DNA of 64,000 nucleotides from Krasilnikovia cinnamomea (GCF_004217545.1 NZ_SHKY01000001.1:2976001-3040000), one strand, 5' to 3'. Shown: positions 16,221 through 25,824, numbered from the stretch's first letter. The notes: generated from the sequence alone by a model not told the origin. A program made the numbers and translations.

Positions 16221-18382
16221 CGGATCCGATGCTCGCCGACGCACTGGCTCGGCTCGCCGCCGCTCCGCTGGCCGACGGCTTCGCCGAGGCGGTGGCGGCG
16301 GCCGCCGGGATGCGCGGCGAGTTTCCCGCGTCCCTGCGGGACCGCCTGTTGGCGCAGGCCGGGGCCAAGCTGGACGCGGAACGCGAGAGCGTCGCTGACG
16401 AGATGGCGTACTGCGCGGCGCGGGTGCTGGTGGACCGGCTGGGCGGGACCGCCGACGTGCCGTACCTGCCGGGCGTGCGCATCGACGCCCGCGCCCGGGT
16501 GCTCGGTGCGTTCTTCCCCACCCCGCGCCGGGCGGCCGTGGCGCTGCCCGTGGTGGGCACCGGCCCGGCGGCACGCGTGCTGGTCATCCGGCGCAGCGAC
16601 GTCAACGGGCACACCGGTGCTCCGATGAACGACGCCGGCGAGATCGCCCTGTTCGGTGGCGCCGCCGAGCCGGGCGAGCCGCCGGCGATCACGGCCCTGC
16701 GCGAATTCGGGGAGGAGGCCGGCCTCGGCGGGGCCGATGCCGATCCCCGGCTCGACCCGTGGCTGCCGCTGGGCGACTGGCTCACCGAGGGGGGCTACAC
16801 CGCGTCCGGGTTCGTCCTGCGCGCCACCGCGCCGGTGCTCGCCGACGTGCGGCCGGACCCGCGCGAGGTGTCGGCCGTCGGCCGGCTGCCGCTGGACGCC
16901 CTCTTCGACGCCGAACCCGTGGTACGCCCGCATCTGCGCATCGGCCTGGCCCGCGGCCGCCGGCCGGTCTTCGTCGGCTGGTTCGACTCGCCGACGTTCG
17001 ACGTGGTGGGGGATGACGGCCGGGTCTGGCAGCTCTTCGGGCTGGCCGGAGCCATGACCGCCGCGCTACGCCACCGTTTCGTCTCGGCCGCCGAGTTCGC
17101 GGCCGCGCAACAGCGGCGCGCGACGGTCCGGGCACGACGGGCACCGGCCGCCGATCCCCTCGGCGACCACCTGGAACGCGCCTTCCGGGTGCGCGCCTTC
17201 CTGCGGCGCGACCTCGCCGTCCCGGCCGCCCCGGTGATCGCCGCGCCGCTGCTCAGCGAGGTCCTCGAGGAGCCGGCCGCCCTGGTGCTGGACGCCACGT
17301 TGCCGCTCGGCGGGTCGACCAAGGCACGCGTGGTTGCTGGCGCGTCCTATGCGACCCTCGAGTCCGCCGCCGAGCGCGGCGAACCGACGGACCTGGCCAC
17401 CCGCTTCGCGGGAGTCACGCTGCTCGCCGCCTCCACCGGCAGCCACGCGCGCAGCGTCGCCGCTCTGGCGGATCTGCTGCGCCGGCGCGGCGCCCGCGAC
17501 GTCACCTGCGAGTTCTTCGTGTCGGCCGACATACCGGCGAGCAAGCTGGAGCTGCTCACCGCCGCCGGAACGGTCGTGCGGTGCGCCGACTTCAACGACG
17601 CCACCGACCGGGCCGTCGCCCGCGAAGCGGAATTGAGCCGGCAGCAACGCCCCGCCGTCTTCCTCGCCTGCGATCCCGACCACCGGCTGAACACCGCGTT
17701 CGGACTGTCCGGAATGGACGGCGCGGCGGGCTTCGCCACCCTGCTGCTGGACGTCGTGGATGCGGTCCGGAACGACTGGGCGGCGCTGGGCCTGGCCGAG
17801 CCGCGCGTCGGCGAGCTGTGGATACCCACCTCCGGCGGTGCAACGCTGAGCGCCTGCACCGCGTTGTTGACCCGGCTTCCCGGCGGTCCGGTGGACGCGA
17901 TCACCGGCGTCTACGACGTCGCGGCGCCCTGCCTGCCACACACGCTGAGCGCGGGCGGCCCGGCCCCGGTCGACTGGCGCCACGCGATCAACGGCCTGGC
18001 TCAGCCGCACGCCGCGCCGGGCGCGGTCGACGTGCTGCGCGCCACGCCCGTGCCGCTGCTGGGCGTTTCGCTGGCGGCCGCACGCCTGGCCCAGCCCCTC
18101 ATCGCGCTGGACGCCGGGCTCTGGCCCGAACCAGCCGGCGCGGCGAGTGTCGGCGCCCGGCTCGTGCAGGCGTTTGCCGCCGGCGGCCCGGAGTTCGGCC
18201 GGCGGCTTGTCGACCTGGTGAGCAAGCACCCGTCGGCCCGGTTCGCCGCCGACGTCGGGGCGCTGGCCGCCGCGGTGCAGGCCGGTTCCGCGCCGCGAAG
18301 TCCTGCGGTACCCAGACAGGCGCGGGCCTACCTGGTGACCGGCGCCGCCGGCCCGCAGCCGAACGGGTTGAGGCGGCCATGA
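16217..18382 (+). CDS. fusion: NudL-like CoA-diphosphatase Nudix domain plus fold-type-II PLP enzyme
   Basis: The protein has 721 residues. Residues 100-290 are a Nudix domain with a perfect box at 148-170 (G-x5-E-x7-REFGEEAGL). Flanking sequence (VLVIRRS, GEIALFGG, PREVSAVGRLPLDALF, DGRVWQLFGLAGAMTAAL) resembles NudL-type CoA pyrophosphatases, which cut CoA to phosphopantetheine and 3',5'-ADP. Residues 340-700 resemble threonine synthase/cysteine synthase-type PLP enzymes: Lys369 in GGSTKARVVAG, the substrate loop STGSH (406-410) and the phosphate loop TSGGATLS (about 538-545). I know of no characterised protein with this pairing. The gene is coupled by ATGA overlaps on both sides. The reaction of each half is inferred from family only. 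Confidence 0.8.
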   Translation: MTDPMLADALARLAAAPLADGFAEAVAAAAGMRGEFPASLRDRLLAQAGAKLDAERESVADEMAYCAARVLVDRLGGTADVPYLPGVRIDARARVLGAFFPTPRRAAVALPVVGTGPAARVLVIRRSDVNGHTGAPMNDAGEIALFGGAAEPGEPPAITALREFGEEAGLGGADADPRLDPWLPLGDWLTEGGYTASGFVLRATAPVLADVRPDPREVSAVGRLPLDALFDAEPVVRPHLRIGLARGRRPVFVGWFDSPTFDVVGDDGRVWQLFGLAGAMTAALRHRFVSAAEFAAAQQRRATVRARRAPAADPLGDHLERAFRVRAFLRRDLAVPAAPVIAAPLLSEVLEEPAALVLDATLPLGGSTKARVVAGASYATLESAAERGEPTDLATRFAGVTLLAASTGSHARSVAALADLLRRRGARDVTCEFFVSADIPASKLELLTAAGTVVRCADFNDATDRAVAREAELSRQQRPAVFLACDPDHRLNTAFGLSGMDGAAGFATLLLDVVDAVRNDWAALGLAEPRVGELWIPTSGGATLSACTALLTRLPGGPVDAITGVYDVAAPCLPHTLSAGGPAPVDWRHAINGLAQPHAAPGAVDVLRATPVPLLGVSLAAARLAQPLIALDAGLWPEPAGAASVGARLVQAFAAGGPEFGRRLVDLVSKHPSARFAADVGALAAAVQAGSAPRSPAVPRQARAYLVTGAAGPQPNGLRRP

Positions 18383-19998
18383 CCATCGGCGATCGGCACG
18401 TCATCGTGGTGGTGGGCGCCGGGGTGAGCGCCACCGCGTTCCTCGATGCCCTGGGCCGCGGCCTGACCGACATCACGCCCGCCCTCGGCCGGCGGCTGGC
18501 CGTCACCGTCGTCGAACGCACCGGCGACTTCGGGCCCGGCCTGCCCTACGGCGGCCAGGCGGCCCCGTTCCACCTGGTCAACCAGGACAGCGGGCTGATG
18601 TCACTGCGCGCCGACGACCCCGACGACTTCACCCGCTGGCTCGCCGGACGGCCGGCTCTGCCGGACGGCGTGGCCAGCCGGCACACGTTCGGCGTCTACG
18701 CGCGCGAGCGGTTCGAGGCGGCGGTCGGCCGGCTCCGTGAGCTGGGCGTACGGGTGACGCTCGCGAACGACGAGGCCATCGGCGCCCGGCGCGCCGGCGG
18801 GCGCCTGCGGATCGACCTGGCCTCGGGTGTGCATCTGGACGTCGACCGGCTGCTGGTGGCGACCGGGCACTGGCAGCCGGAGACCGCCGAACACTGCGCG
18901 GCGCTTGACGGCCGATTGCGGGCCGCAGGCACCGGCGGGCTGTTCCTGCCGTGGCCCGCCGACGAGCTGGCCCAGGCGTCCCGCGGGCACCGCACCATCG
19001 GGGTGCTGGGGACCTCGCTGACCGCCGTCGACGCCTGCTTCACGATCGCGTACGCACGCGGCCGGTTCCTTCCCGGCGACGACGGCGGCCTGCGGTACCG
19101 GCCGCACGAGCCGTACTCCGTCGTGGCCTGTTCCCGCGGCGGCCAGCTGCCCGGGGTCCAGACACCGGCGCCGCCGCCGGGCGGCATCGTCAACCCGTAC
19201 CTGGCCTGCCGGCCCCTCGCCGAGCTGGGCGAGACGGACGGCGGCTGGACCGCAGCGGCGGCGCGCCGCCGCTTCGACGCGGCCATCGCGTGGACGGGTC
19301 ACCGTACGGACGAGCCCCGGGACCCGCACGAGCGTCTGCGCGCCGCGATCCGGGCGAGCCGTGCCGCCGAGCCCGCGGCCGGCGCGCACCAGCGCCTGTG
19401 CCGCGAGTTCTTCGCCACGCTGTTCTGGATGTACCGGCAGATGCCGGTGGGCGAGCGCCGCGCCGTGTGGCGTACGTTCCTCACCCCGCTGCTCGCCCAG
19501 GCGGCCCCCGTGCCGCTGGCGGCCGCGCTGCGGCTCGACGCCCTCTTCACGGCCGGCGTGCTCAGCGTGCGCGCGGGGGTGAGCGCAGTGCGCACCCGGT
19601 CCGACCGGTTCGAGCTGACCTTCGCCGATGGCAGTCCGCCGCTGCGGGTGCCGCTGCTGGTCAACGCGGTGAGCCGGAACGGCGGGATCGGCCCCCGCGA
19701 CGGGTTCGCCGCCAGCGCGGTCGCCGCCGGCGTGCTGCTGGCCGACCCGGTGCTCGGCGTGGCGGTCGAGCCCGACACCTGCTTCGCCCATCACGAACAC
19801 GGGATCGACCGTCAGGTCACGGTAATGGGCCAGCTCACCCTCGGCTCGCACATCGGCGCGAGCGCGGTGGGCAGTTGCGTGCGCCGGGCAACCGCAATCG
19901 TCGCCGGCTGGCTGTCCGACCTTGCCGACCTCGAATCTCGCTGCTGGCCGTCCGGGGCTTCGGCCGCCCGGACGGCACACGAAGGAGTGCTCACATGA
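18379..19998 (+). CDS. FAD/NAD(P)-binding oxidoreductase-like protein
   Basis: The 539-residue protein opens with an FAD-binding Rossmann motif (HVIVVVGAGVSATAFLDALG). It has FGPGLPYGGQAAPFHLVN near residue 55 and RLLVATGHWQPE near 160, the layout of the FAD/NAD(P)-binding group Pfam calls NAD_binding_9, distantly related to N-hydroxylating monooxygenases. A second dinucleotide-like segment (RTIGVLGTSLTAVDACF) follows. The substrate is unknown; oxidation of an amine or a thiol in the cluster product is possible. It is coupled at both ends by ATGA. Confidence 0.75.
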   Translation: MTIGDRHVIVVVGAGVSATAFLDALGRGLTDITPALGRRLAVTVVERTGDFGPGLPYGGQAAPFHLVNQDSGLMSLRADDPDDFTRWLAGRPALPDGVASRHTFGVYARERFEAAVGRLRELGVRVTLANDEAIGARRAGGRLRIDLASGVHLDVDRLLVATGHWQPETAEHCAALDGRLRAAGTGGLFLPWPADELAQASRGHRTIGVLGTSLTAVDACFTIAYARGRFLPGDDGGLRYRPHEPYSVVACSRGGQLPGVQTPAPPPGGIVNPYLACRPLAELGETDGGWTAAAARRRFDAAIAWTGHRTDEPRDPHERLRAAIRASRAAEPAAGAHQRLCREFFATLFWMYRQMPVGERRAVWRTFLTPLLAQAAPVPLAAALRLDALFTAGVLSVRAGVSAVRTRSDRFELTFADGSPPLRVPLLVNAVSRNGGIGPRDGFAASAVAAGVLLADPVLGVAVEPDTCFAHHEHGIDRQVTVMGQLTLGSHIGASAVGSCVRRATAIVAGWLSDLADLESRCWPSGASAARTAHEGVLT

Positions 19999-21386
19999 CC
20001 CTGTCCTACTCCGCGCCGCTGGTGCGTACCGCCGTGCCCGGACCACGGAGCAAGGAGCTTCTCGACCGCCAGCAGGTACGCGAGTCCAGTGCCCGTACCT
20101 ACCCGCGCTACCTGCCGATCGCCATCCGCCGGGCCGCCGGCTCGTACGTCGAGGACCTGGACGGCAACGTGTTCCTCGACTTCCTCGCCGGCGCGGGCGT
20201 GCTGTCGTTGGGCCACAACCACCCGCGGGTGGTGGCGGCCGTGCGGGAGCAGCTCGGCGACCTGGTGCACGGCCTGGACTTCCCGACGCCCGCGAAGGAC
20301 GCGTTCACCGAGGCTCAGCTCGGCATGCTGCCGGGCGACATGGGCGACCGCTTCAAGATCCACTACTGCGGGCCGACCGGCGCCAACGCCGTCGAGGCCG
20401 CCCTCAAGCTGGCCAAGATCGCGACAGGTCGCACCGACATCGTCGCGTTCTCCGGCGGCTTCCACGGCAGTACCGCGGGCGCCATGGCGGTCACCGGCAA
20501 CGTCGGCCCCAAGGCGGCGGTCGGCAACGGCCTGCCGGGCGTGCACTTCTTCCCGTTCTCCTACTGCCGTCGCTGCCCGCTCGGGCTGCGGCCGGAGACC
20601 TGCAGCACGAACTGCGCCACCTATCTGCGTTCGGTGCTCACCGACGCCAACGGCGGGGTGCCCCGCCCGGCCGGCGTACTGCTCGAACTCATCCAGGGCG
20701 AGGGCGGCTCGGTGGTGGCGACCCGGGAGTTCGTCCGCGAGGTGCGGCAGCTGACCCGCGAACTCGAGATCCCGCTGATCGTCGACGAGGTGCAGACCGG
20801 CTGCGGCCGCACCGGCAGCTGGTTCGCCTTCGAGCAGTACGACATCGAGCCGGACATCGTGATCGCCTCCAAGGCGCTCAGCGGCATCGGCCTTCCGGTC
20901 TCCGTGCTGCTGTACCGCGGCGACCTGGACCGGTGGAGCCCCGGCGCACACATCGGCACGTTCCGCGGCAACCAGCTCGCCTTCGCGAGCGGTGTCGCGG
21001 CGCTGGACTACGTGCGCTCGGCCGACGTGCTGGGCAACGTATGCCGTCGTGGCGCCCAGATCGCGCAGTCGCTCGGCGCGCTCGCCGCACGGGTGCCCGG
21101 CATCGCCGAGGTGCGCGGGCGCGGACTGCTCTGGGGCGTCGAGTTCGGCGACACGGACGGCCTGAGCGGGTCGCAGGTGGCTGCCGCGGTGCGGGCGGAG
21201 TGTCTGCGCCGCGGTCTGATCGTGGAACTCGGCGGGCGCGACGACTGTGTGCTGCGGCTGCTGCCGCCGCTGACGGTCAGCGAGGCGGAGATCGCCGTCG
21301 CCCTCGACATCGTCCACGACGCCGTCGCCGCCGCCTTCCCGCAGCCGTCCCACCGTGACAACCGCGTGCCGGCCCAGGTCCGGTAA
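19995..21386 (+). CDS. class III aminotransferase, diaminobutyrate-2-oxoglutarate type
   Basis: The 463-residue protein resembles RhbA/DABA-type transaminases: [71 protein letters not shown] and the PLP-lysine region [13 protein letters not shown]. Enzymes of this group make L-2,4-diaminobutyrate from aspartate semialdehyde and glutamate, or transaminate other terminal amines. An insert near residue 195-210 has four cysteines ([17 protein letters not shown]) that could bind a metal. Dab or a related omega-amine may be a building block. It follows the FAD gene by ATGA and precedes panD by 32 bases. Confidence 0.85.
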   Translation: MTLSYSAPLVRTAVPGPRSKELLDRQQVRESSARTYPRYLPIAIRRAAGSYVEDLDGNVFLDFLAGAGVLSLGHNHPRVVAAVREQLGDLVHGLDFPTPAKDAFTEAQLGMLPGDMGDRFKIHYCGPTGANAVEAALKLAKIATGRTDIVAFSGGFHGSTAGAMAVTGNVGPKAAVGNGLPGVHFFPFSYCRRCPLGLRPETCSTNCATYLRSVLTDANGGVPRPAGVLLELIQGEGGSVVATREFVREVRQLTRELEIPLIVDEVQTGCGRTGSWFAFEQYDIEPDIVIASKALSGIGLPVSVLLYRGDLDRWSPGAHIGTFRGNQLAFASGVAALDYVRSADVLGNVCRRGAQIAQSLGALAARVPGIAEVRGRGLLWGVEFGDTDGLSGSQVAAAVRAECLRRGLIVELGGRDDCVLRLLPPLTVSEAEIAVALDIVHDAVAAAFPQPSHRDNRVPAQVR

Positions 21387-21418
21387 CGCAGCTGCCTCCT
21401 TCACCGATCGGAGAAATC

Positions 21419-21823
21419 ATGCAACGGCACATGCTGAAGTCGAAGATCCACCGCGCCACCGTGACGCAAGCCGATCTGCACTACGTCGGCTCGGTGACGA
21501 TCGACCGCGACCTGCTCGAGAAGGCCGACATCCGGCCGGGCGAGCAGGTCGCCATCGTCGACATCACCAACGGAGCCCGCCTCGAAACGTACGCCATCGA
21601 GGGCGCCGCCGGCAGCGGCGTGATCGGCATCAACGGTGCTGCCGCGCACCTGGTGCACCCCGGCGACCTGGTGATCATCATCTCGTACGCGGTGGTCGAC
21701 GAGTCCGAGCTGCACCAGCTCGTCCCGCGGATCGTGCACGTCGACGCGGACAACAGGGCGATCGAGATCGGCTCGGACCCGGGCGAGGCCGCACCGGGCG
21801 TCATCCTGACCACGGCGGGCTGA
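21419..21823 (+). CDS. panD: aspartate 1-decarboxylase proenzyme
   Basis: The 134-residue protein has all hallmarks of Pan[21 protein letters not shown] leads to the self-cleavage site Gly-Ser in YVGSVTID, where Ser25 becomes the pyruvoyl cofactor (numbering from the second in-frame Met is shifted by four). The active-site TYAIEG and GAAAHL segments follow. It converts aspartate to beta-alanine for pantothenate. GGAGAAATC precedes ATG 21419. It lies six bases before coaX. The presence of an intact panD inside an NRPS-like operon is unusual and points to a beta-alanine-containing product or to dedicated precursor supply. Confidence 0.95.
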   Translation: MQRHMLKSKIHRATVTQADLHYVGSVTIDRDLLEKADIRPGEQVAIVDITNGARLETYAIEGAAGSGVIGINGAAAHLVHPGDLVIIISYAVVDESELHQLVPRIVHVDADNRAIEIGSDPGEAAPGVILTTAG

Positions 21824-21829
21824 GCCGCC

Positions 21830-22603
21830 ATGCTGCTCACTGTCGACATCGGCAACACCAACACAGTGCTGGACCTTTGGGACGGCGCCGAGCTGACGCA
21901 CTCCTGGCGAGTCACCACCGACCAGCGCACCACCGCCGACGAGATGGCCGTCCGGCTCAACAATCTGTGCCGCGGGACGGTGCCACCGCTCACCGGCATC
22001 GCGGTCTGCTCGACCGTGCCGGCCGCACAGCGGGAGATCCGCCTCATGATCTCCCGCTACTACCCGGACGTGCCGGCGCTGACCCTCGACGCCGAGTCGC
22101 CGGCGGCTCCCCGGCTCGCCGTCGACCGGCCCGGCGAGGTCGGCAGTGACCGCATCGCCAACGTGCTCGCCGCCCACCACCTCTACGGCGGCCCGACCGT
22201 CGTGGTCGACTTCGGCACCTCCACCAACTTCGATGTGGTGGGCTCGGACGGCGAGTTCCTCGGCGGCGTGCTGACCCCGGGCATCGCGATCTCGATGGAC
22301 GCCTTGGCCGCGAACGCCGCCCGGCTGCGGAAGGTGGAGGCCGCCCGGCCGCCCTCGGTCATCGGCCGCAACACCGAGCACTGCCTGCAATCGGGCCTGG
22401 TCTACGGCTTCGCGGCACAGATCGACGGGGTGGTCGGCCGCATCGTGGCGGAACTCGGCGTCAACGTCGCCGCGGTGATCGCCACGGGCGGTCTCGCCCC
22501 CGTGGTGATCGCCGAGTCGGCCGCGGTCACCGCACACGAACCCCATCTCACGTCGATCGGCCTGCGGGTCGCCTTCGACCGGGTCTTCTCCATGGCGCGC
22601 TGA
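21830..22603 (+). CDS. coaX: type III pantothenate kinase
   Basis: The 257-residue protein shows the CoaX motifs: the P-loop-like LTVDIGNTNTVLDLWDG at the N-terminus, the GxDR motif VGSDRIANVLAA, VVVDFGTSTNFDVVG and the GGVLTPGI segment. Type III kinases phosphorylate pantothenate, need a monovalent cation, and resist feedback by CoA and most pantothenamide antimetabolites. That property would suit either supply of phosphorylated intermediate or self-protection. The panD-coaX neighbourhood also exists in housekeeping loci of actinobacteria, so relocation or duplication is likely. Confidence 0.95.
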   Translation: MLLTVDIGNTNTVLDLWDGAELTHSWRVTTDQRTTADEMAVRLNNLCRGTVPPLTGIAVCSTVPAAQREIRLMISRYYPDVPALTLDAESPAAPRLAVDRPGEVGSDRIANVLAAHHLYGGPTVVVDFGTSTNFDVVGSDGEFLGGVLTPGIAISMDALAANAARLRKVEAARPPSVIGRNTEHCLQSGLVYGFAAQIDGVVGRIVAELGVNVAAVIATGGLAPVVIAESAAVTAHEPHLTSIGLRVAFDRVFSMAR

Positions 22604-22632
22604 TCGCCGCCGTCCACCGCTGGGAGCACGAC

Positions 22633-23718
22633 ATGAGCAATCCGGACGACATCGCCGCGCGGTTGTGCGGCATCGCGTCGGGCATCATCGGCACGACACT
22701 GTCCCCCGAGGACGACTTCTACGACGCCGGCGGCACGTACCTGTTCGCGGTCAAGCTCGTCGGTGAGGCGCGCAAGGCCAACCTGACCGGCGTCACCGTG
22801 GAGCTGGTGCAGAAGCACCGGACGCTGGCCGCGGTCGCGCGGCACCTGGCGCAGCCCGCCGAGGCCGGTGCCGGCGCCCGCCCGCAGACCATGCAGGAGC
22901 TGTGGGAGGGCGCCGGCAGCACCTGGCAGGAGCCGCTGGCCGAGACGGTCGTGCCGCTGATCGAGGGCGAGGGCACACCGTTCTTCTGCGCGCACTGGGG
23001 CACCGGCAACATCGAGTTCCTCAGCCGGTTCGCGGCCGCCGCCAGCTTCGACCGCCCGCTGTACGGCATCCGCAGCGGACCGATCGCCCGCCGCGAGCGC
23101 CCGCTGCTGTCGGTCCGCGAGCGCGCCGCCCGGCACCTCGCGGAGATCCGGCGTATCCAGCCGCACGGGCCGTACCTGCTCGGCGGCCTCTGCTCCGGTG
23201 GGCTGCTCGCCCTGGAACTGGCCGACCTGCTGGTGGCGGACGGTGAGCGGGTCGCCGAGGTGGCGCTGATCAATAGCGTGCCGGCCACCGCTCCGCACAG
23301 CTTCGACCCCGGTTGGGGGCTCGACGACCTCTACCGGTTCCGGATGGCCTGGATGCGCCGCAACTTCAAGATCACCAACCCCGCCCAGGCCGCCGAGATC
23401 ATCATGCCGCAGATCCGAGAGGCGGACTGGTGCGACCGGTCCACCCCGGACACCGACTGGGGTTGGCTGCAACTGGCCTGGGCTGCGCTCGCCCTGTCTC
23501 AGGTCCACCACCAGATGCGCCGGTACGACGGACACGCGGCGGTGTTCCAGCAGCCCGACCCGGCCGACGACCCGCGCAACTCGTGGGCGCCCTGGCTCGG
23601 CGAGTACGACGAGTACCACTACGCCACCGGGGACACCTACGAGGTCGTCCAGCAGGAGTCGTTCTGGCCCGACCTTCGCAAGGCACTCGACGCGGCCATG
23701 GCCCGGGAGTCGGCGTGA
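22633..23718 (+). CDS. degenerate carrier-thioesterase didomain protein
   Basis: Residues 1-78 are a carrier domain (DDFYDAGGTYLFAVKLV), but the modified serine is Tyr. Residues 115-355 are a type I thioesterase-like alpha/beta hydrolase. Its nucleophile elbow GGLCSGGLLALELA has Cys in the nucleophile place. The strand that should end in the triad Asp reads VALINS, so Asp is Asn. The C-terminal segment that should hold the His reads ATGDTYEVV, so His is Thr. Each change was confirmed in the codons (TAC, TGC, AAT, ACC). Cys-nucleophile thioesterases occur in beta-lactone/beta-lactam pathways, but they keep a His. It may be a scaffold or use new chemistry. Confidence 0.8.
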   Translation: MSNPDDIAARLCGIASGIIGTTLSPEDDFYDAGGTYLFAVKLVGEARKANLTGVTVELVQKHRTLAAVARHLAQPAEAGAGARPQTMQELWEGAGSTWQEPLAETVVPLIEGEGTPFFCAHWGTGNIEFLSRFAAAASFDRPLYGIRSGPIARRERPLLSVRERAARHLAEIRRIQPHGPYLLGGLCSGGLLALELADLLVADGERVAEVALINSVPATAPHSFDPGWGLDDLYRFRMAWMRRNFKITNPAQAAEIIMPQIREADWCDRSTPDTDWGWLQLAWAALALSQVHHQMRRYDGHAAVFQQPDPADDPRNSWAPWLGEYDEYHYATGDTYEVVQQESFWPDLRKALDAAMARESA

Positions 23719-24968
23719 GAACGCTGGCGCACCGGCTGCTGCCGCCAAGTGGGCCGCTGCGCGCGTATTCGCTGATCAGCCTTCTCGACGCCGTCGGCAC
23801 CGGGGTGTTCATGACCGGCAGCGCGGCGTACTTCGTGTTCTACATCGGCCTGCGACCCGCCCAGGTGGGCGTGGGCCTGACCGTCGCGGGGCTGATCGGG
23901 CTGCTCACCTCGGTGCCGGCCGGCATGCTCGGCGACCGCTTCGGGCACCGGCGGCTCCTCGTCGCGCTCAACGTGGTGCGGGCCGCCTGCTTCGTGGCCT
24001 ACATGCTGGTGGGCTCGTTCCCGGCGTTCCTGGTCGTCGTCACGGTCGTGGCCCTGGCCGAGTGCGCCGAGCCACCCAATCGCCGCGCCTACCTCTCGGC
24101 CATCTCGACGAAGGAGAGCCGGGTCAAGGCGAACGCCTACAACCGTACGGTCTGGAACATCGGTTTCGCCGTGGGCTCCGCGCTCACCGGCGTCGTGCTG
24201 GCACACCAGCACCGTTCCTGGTTCGCGGCTCTGGCGCTTGCCAACGCCGTCTCGTACGTGCTCGCCGCCGTGGTGCTGACCCGGCTCCCGGCGGTTCCCG
24301 CGGAGACTCGTGCGGCCGCGGCGCCGGCCTCCGGCGGCCGGGCACTGCGGGACGGCCGGTTCATGACGGCGGCCGGCCTGGCCGGCGTCCTGTACATGAA
24401 CGCGCAACTCGTGCTGGTTGGCGTGCCCCTGTGGGTGTTGCAGCGCACCGACGCGCCACGACCGATCATCTCGGTCCTGCTGATCTCGAACACCGTCCTG
24501 GTGGTGCTCCTGCAGGTGGCCGCGAGCAAGGGCGCGGACACCGCGCGGGGCGCGGCCCGGATGGCCGCCCGCGCCGGCGTCGCACTGTTCTGCGGCTGCC
24601 TGCTGTTCGGACTCACGGCCGGGCGGTCCACTGTCGTCGCCGTCGCGTTGCTGCTGGCAGCGATGGCGATCATCACCCTGGGCGAGATCTGGTGCTCCGC
24701 CGCGACTTGGGGGATCTCGTACGAGCTGGCCGGCGACGAACGCCAGGGCGAGTATCTGGGCGCCTGGAGCCTGGCGGTCCAGGCCATGCAGGCGCTCGGA
24801 CCCGTGTTGTTCGCCGCGCCACTGATTCACTTCGGCCTGCTCGGCTGGGCGGTGGTCGGCGCGCTGTTCCTGACCGCCGGGGTGTTGCTGATCCCGGCGA
24901 CCGCGTGGGCCCACGAACGGCGTCCCGCGCTGAGCACCGCAACCACTGCTGAAAGCGCAACGGTCTGA
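23715..24968 (+). CDS. MFS exporter
   Basis: GTG 23715 overlaps the previous stop (GTGA). The 417-residue protein has about twelve hydrophobic segments and the MFS loop 2-3 motif GMLGDRFGHRRLL near residue 75. It resembles small-molecule/drug efflux members of the family. In this position it most likely exports the cluster product and contributes to self-resistance. Confidence 0.88.
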   Translation: MRTLAHRLLPPSGPLRAYSLISLLDAVGTGVFMTGSAAYFVFYIGLRPAQVGVGLTVAGLIGLLTSVPAGMLGDRFGHRRLLVALNVVRAACFVAYMLVGSFPAFLVVVTVVALAECAEPPNRRAYLSAISTKESRVKANAYNRTVWNIGFAVGSALTGVVLAHQHRSWFAALALANAVSYVLAAVVLTRLPAVPAETRAAAAPASGGRALRDGRFMTAAGLAGVLYMNAQLVLVGVPLWVLQRTDAPRPIISVLLISNTVLVVLLQVAASKGADTARGAARMAARAGVALFCGCLLFGLTAGRSTVVAVALLLAAMAIITLGEIWCSAATWGISYELAGDERQGEYLGAWSLAVQAMQALGPVLFAAPLIHFGLLGWAVVGALFLTAGVLLIPATAWAHERRPALSTATTAESATV

Positions 24969-24981
24969 AATCGAAGGAGAC

Positions 24982-25824
24982 ATGACAATGACAGATGAGC
25001 CTGCCGTCTACGGTGGCAAGGCCAGCGGCCGTATCCGCACCCGCGACCTGCTGCTCGCCAAGCAGCAGAAGCAGACGTGGTCGATGCTCACCAGCTACGA
25101 CTGCTACACCGCCGAGATCTTCGACCGGGTCGGCGTACCCGTGCTGCTGGTGGGTGACTCCGCCGCCAACACGGTCTTCGGGCACAGCAGCACCATCCCG
25201 GTTACCGTCGACGAGCTGCTGCCGCTGGTGCGGGCCGTGGTGGGAGCGACCAGCCGCGCACTCGTCGTGGGCGACCTGCCGTTCGGTTCGTACGAGCGTG
25301 ACCCGGGTCAGGCGCTGACGACCGCGGTCCGATTCCTCAAGGAGGGCGGCTGCCAGGCGGTCAAGCTCGAGGGCGGCGCCCGGATGGCGCCGCAGATCGC
25401 CAAGCTCGTGGACGCCGGCATCCCGGTCATGGCGCACATCGGCTTCACCCCGCAGAGCGAGCACCAGCTCGGCGGGTTCCGGGTGCAGGGTCGCGGCGAG
25501 GATGCCGCGAGCGCCCTGGTCGCCGACGCGCGGGCGGTGGCCGACGCCGGTGCCACGGCGGTTGTCCTCGAGATGGTGCCAGCGGACGTCGCCAAGGAGA
25601 TCACCGGCCTGCTGGACATCCCGACGATCGGCATCGGAGCGGGTCCCGACTGCGACGCCCAGGTGCTCGTCTGGCAGGACATGCTGGGCCTGCGCCGCGG
25701 GCGGCTGCCCCGCTTCGTCAAGCAGTACGCCCAACTGGACGCCGTCATCGAGACGGCGGTCCGCGAGTTCGTCCAGGATGTGCGGCACGGCGCCTTCCCG
25801 GCCGCCGAGCACAGCTTCGGCTGA
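24982..25824 (+). CDS. panB: ketopantoate hydroxymethyltransferase
   Basis: The 280-residue protein carries the PanB signatures: SMLTSYDCYTAEIFDRVGVP, VLLVGDSAANTVFGHSSTIP, ALVVGDLPFGSYE, MAHIGFTPQSEHQLGGFRVQ and IPTIGIGAGPDCDAQVLVWQ. The catalytic Glu in VVLEMVP is present. It adds a hydroxymethyl group from methylene-tetrahydrofolate to 2-oxoisovalerate. It reads as an intact actinobacterial PanB. GGAGACATG begins the gene. With the PanG-like reductase at 9874 it would supply pantoate. Confidence 0.95.
   Translation: MTMTDEPAVYGGKASGRIRTRDLLLAKQQKQTWSMLTSYDCYTAEIFDRVGVPVLLVGDSAANTVFGHSSTIPVTVDELLPLVRAVVGATSRALVVGDLPFGSYERDPGQALTTAVRFLKEGGCQAVKLEGGARMAPQIAKLVDAGIPVMAHIGFTPQSEHQLGGFRVQGRGEDAASALVADARAVADAGATAVVLEMVPADVAKEITGLLDIPTIGIGAGPDCDAQVLVWQDMLGLRRGRLPRFVKQYAQLDAVIETAVREFVQDVRHGAFPAAEHSFG

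Noticed and set aside
13953..19998. Long overlapping frames within the biosynthetic genes
   Set aside because: They are Arg/Gly/Pro-rich frame shadows; only the ends of these frames coincide with true genes. Real starts were set by ATGA overlaps and family alignment.
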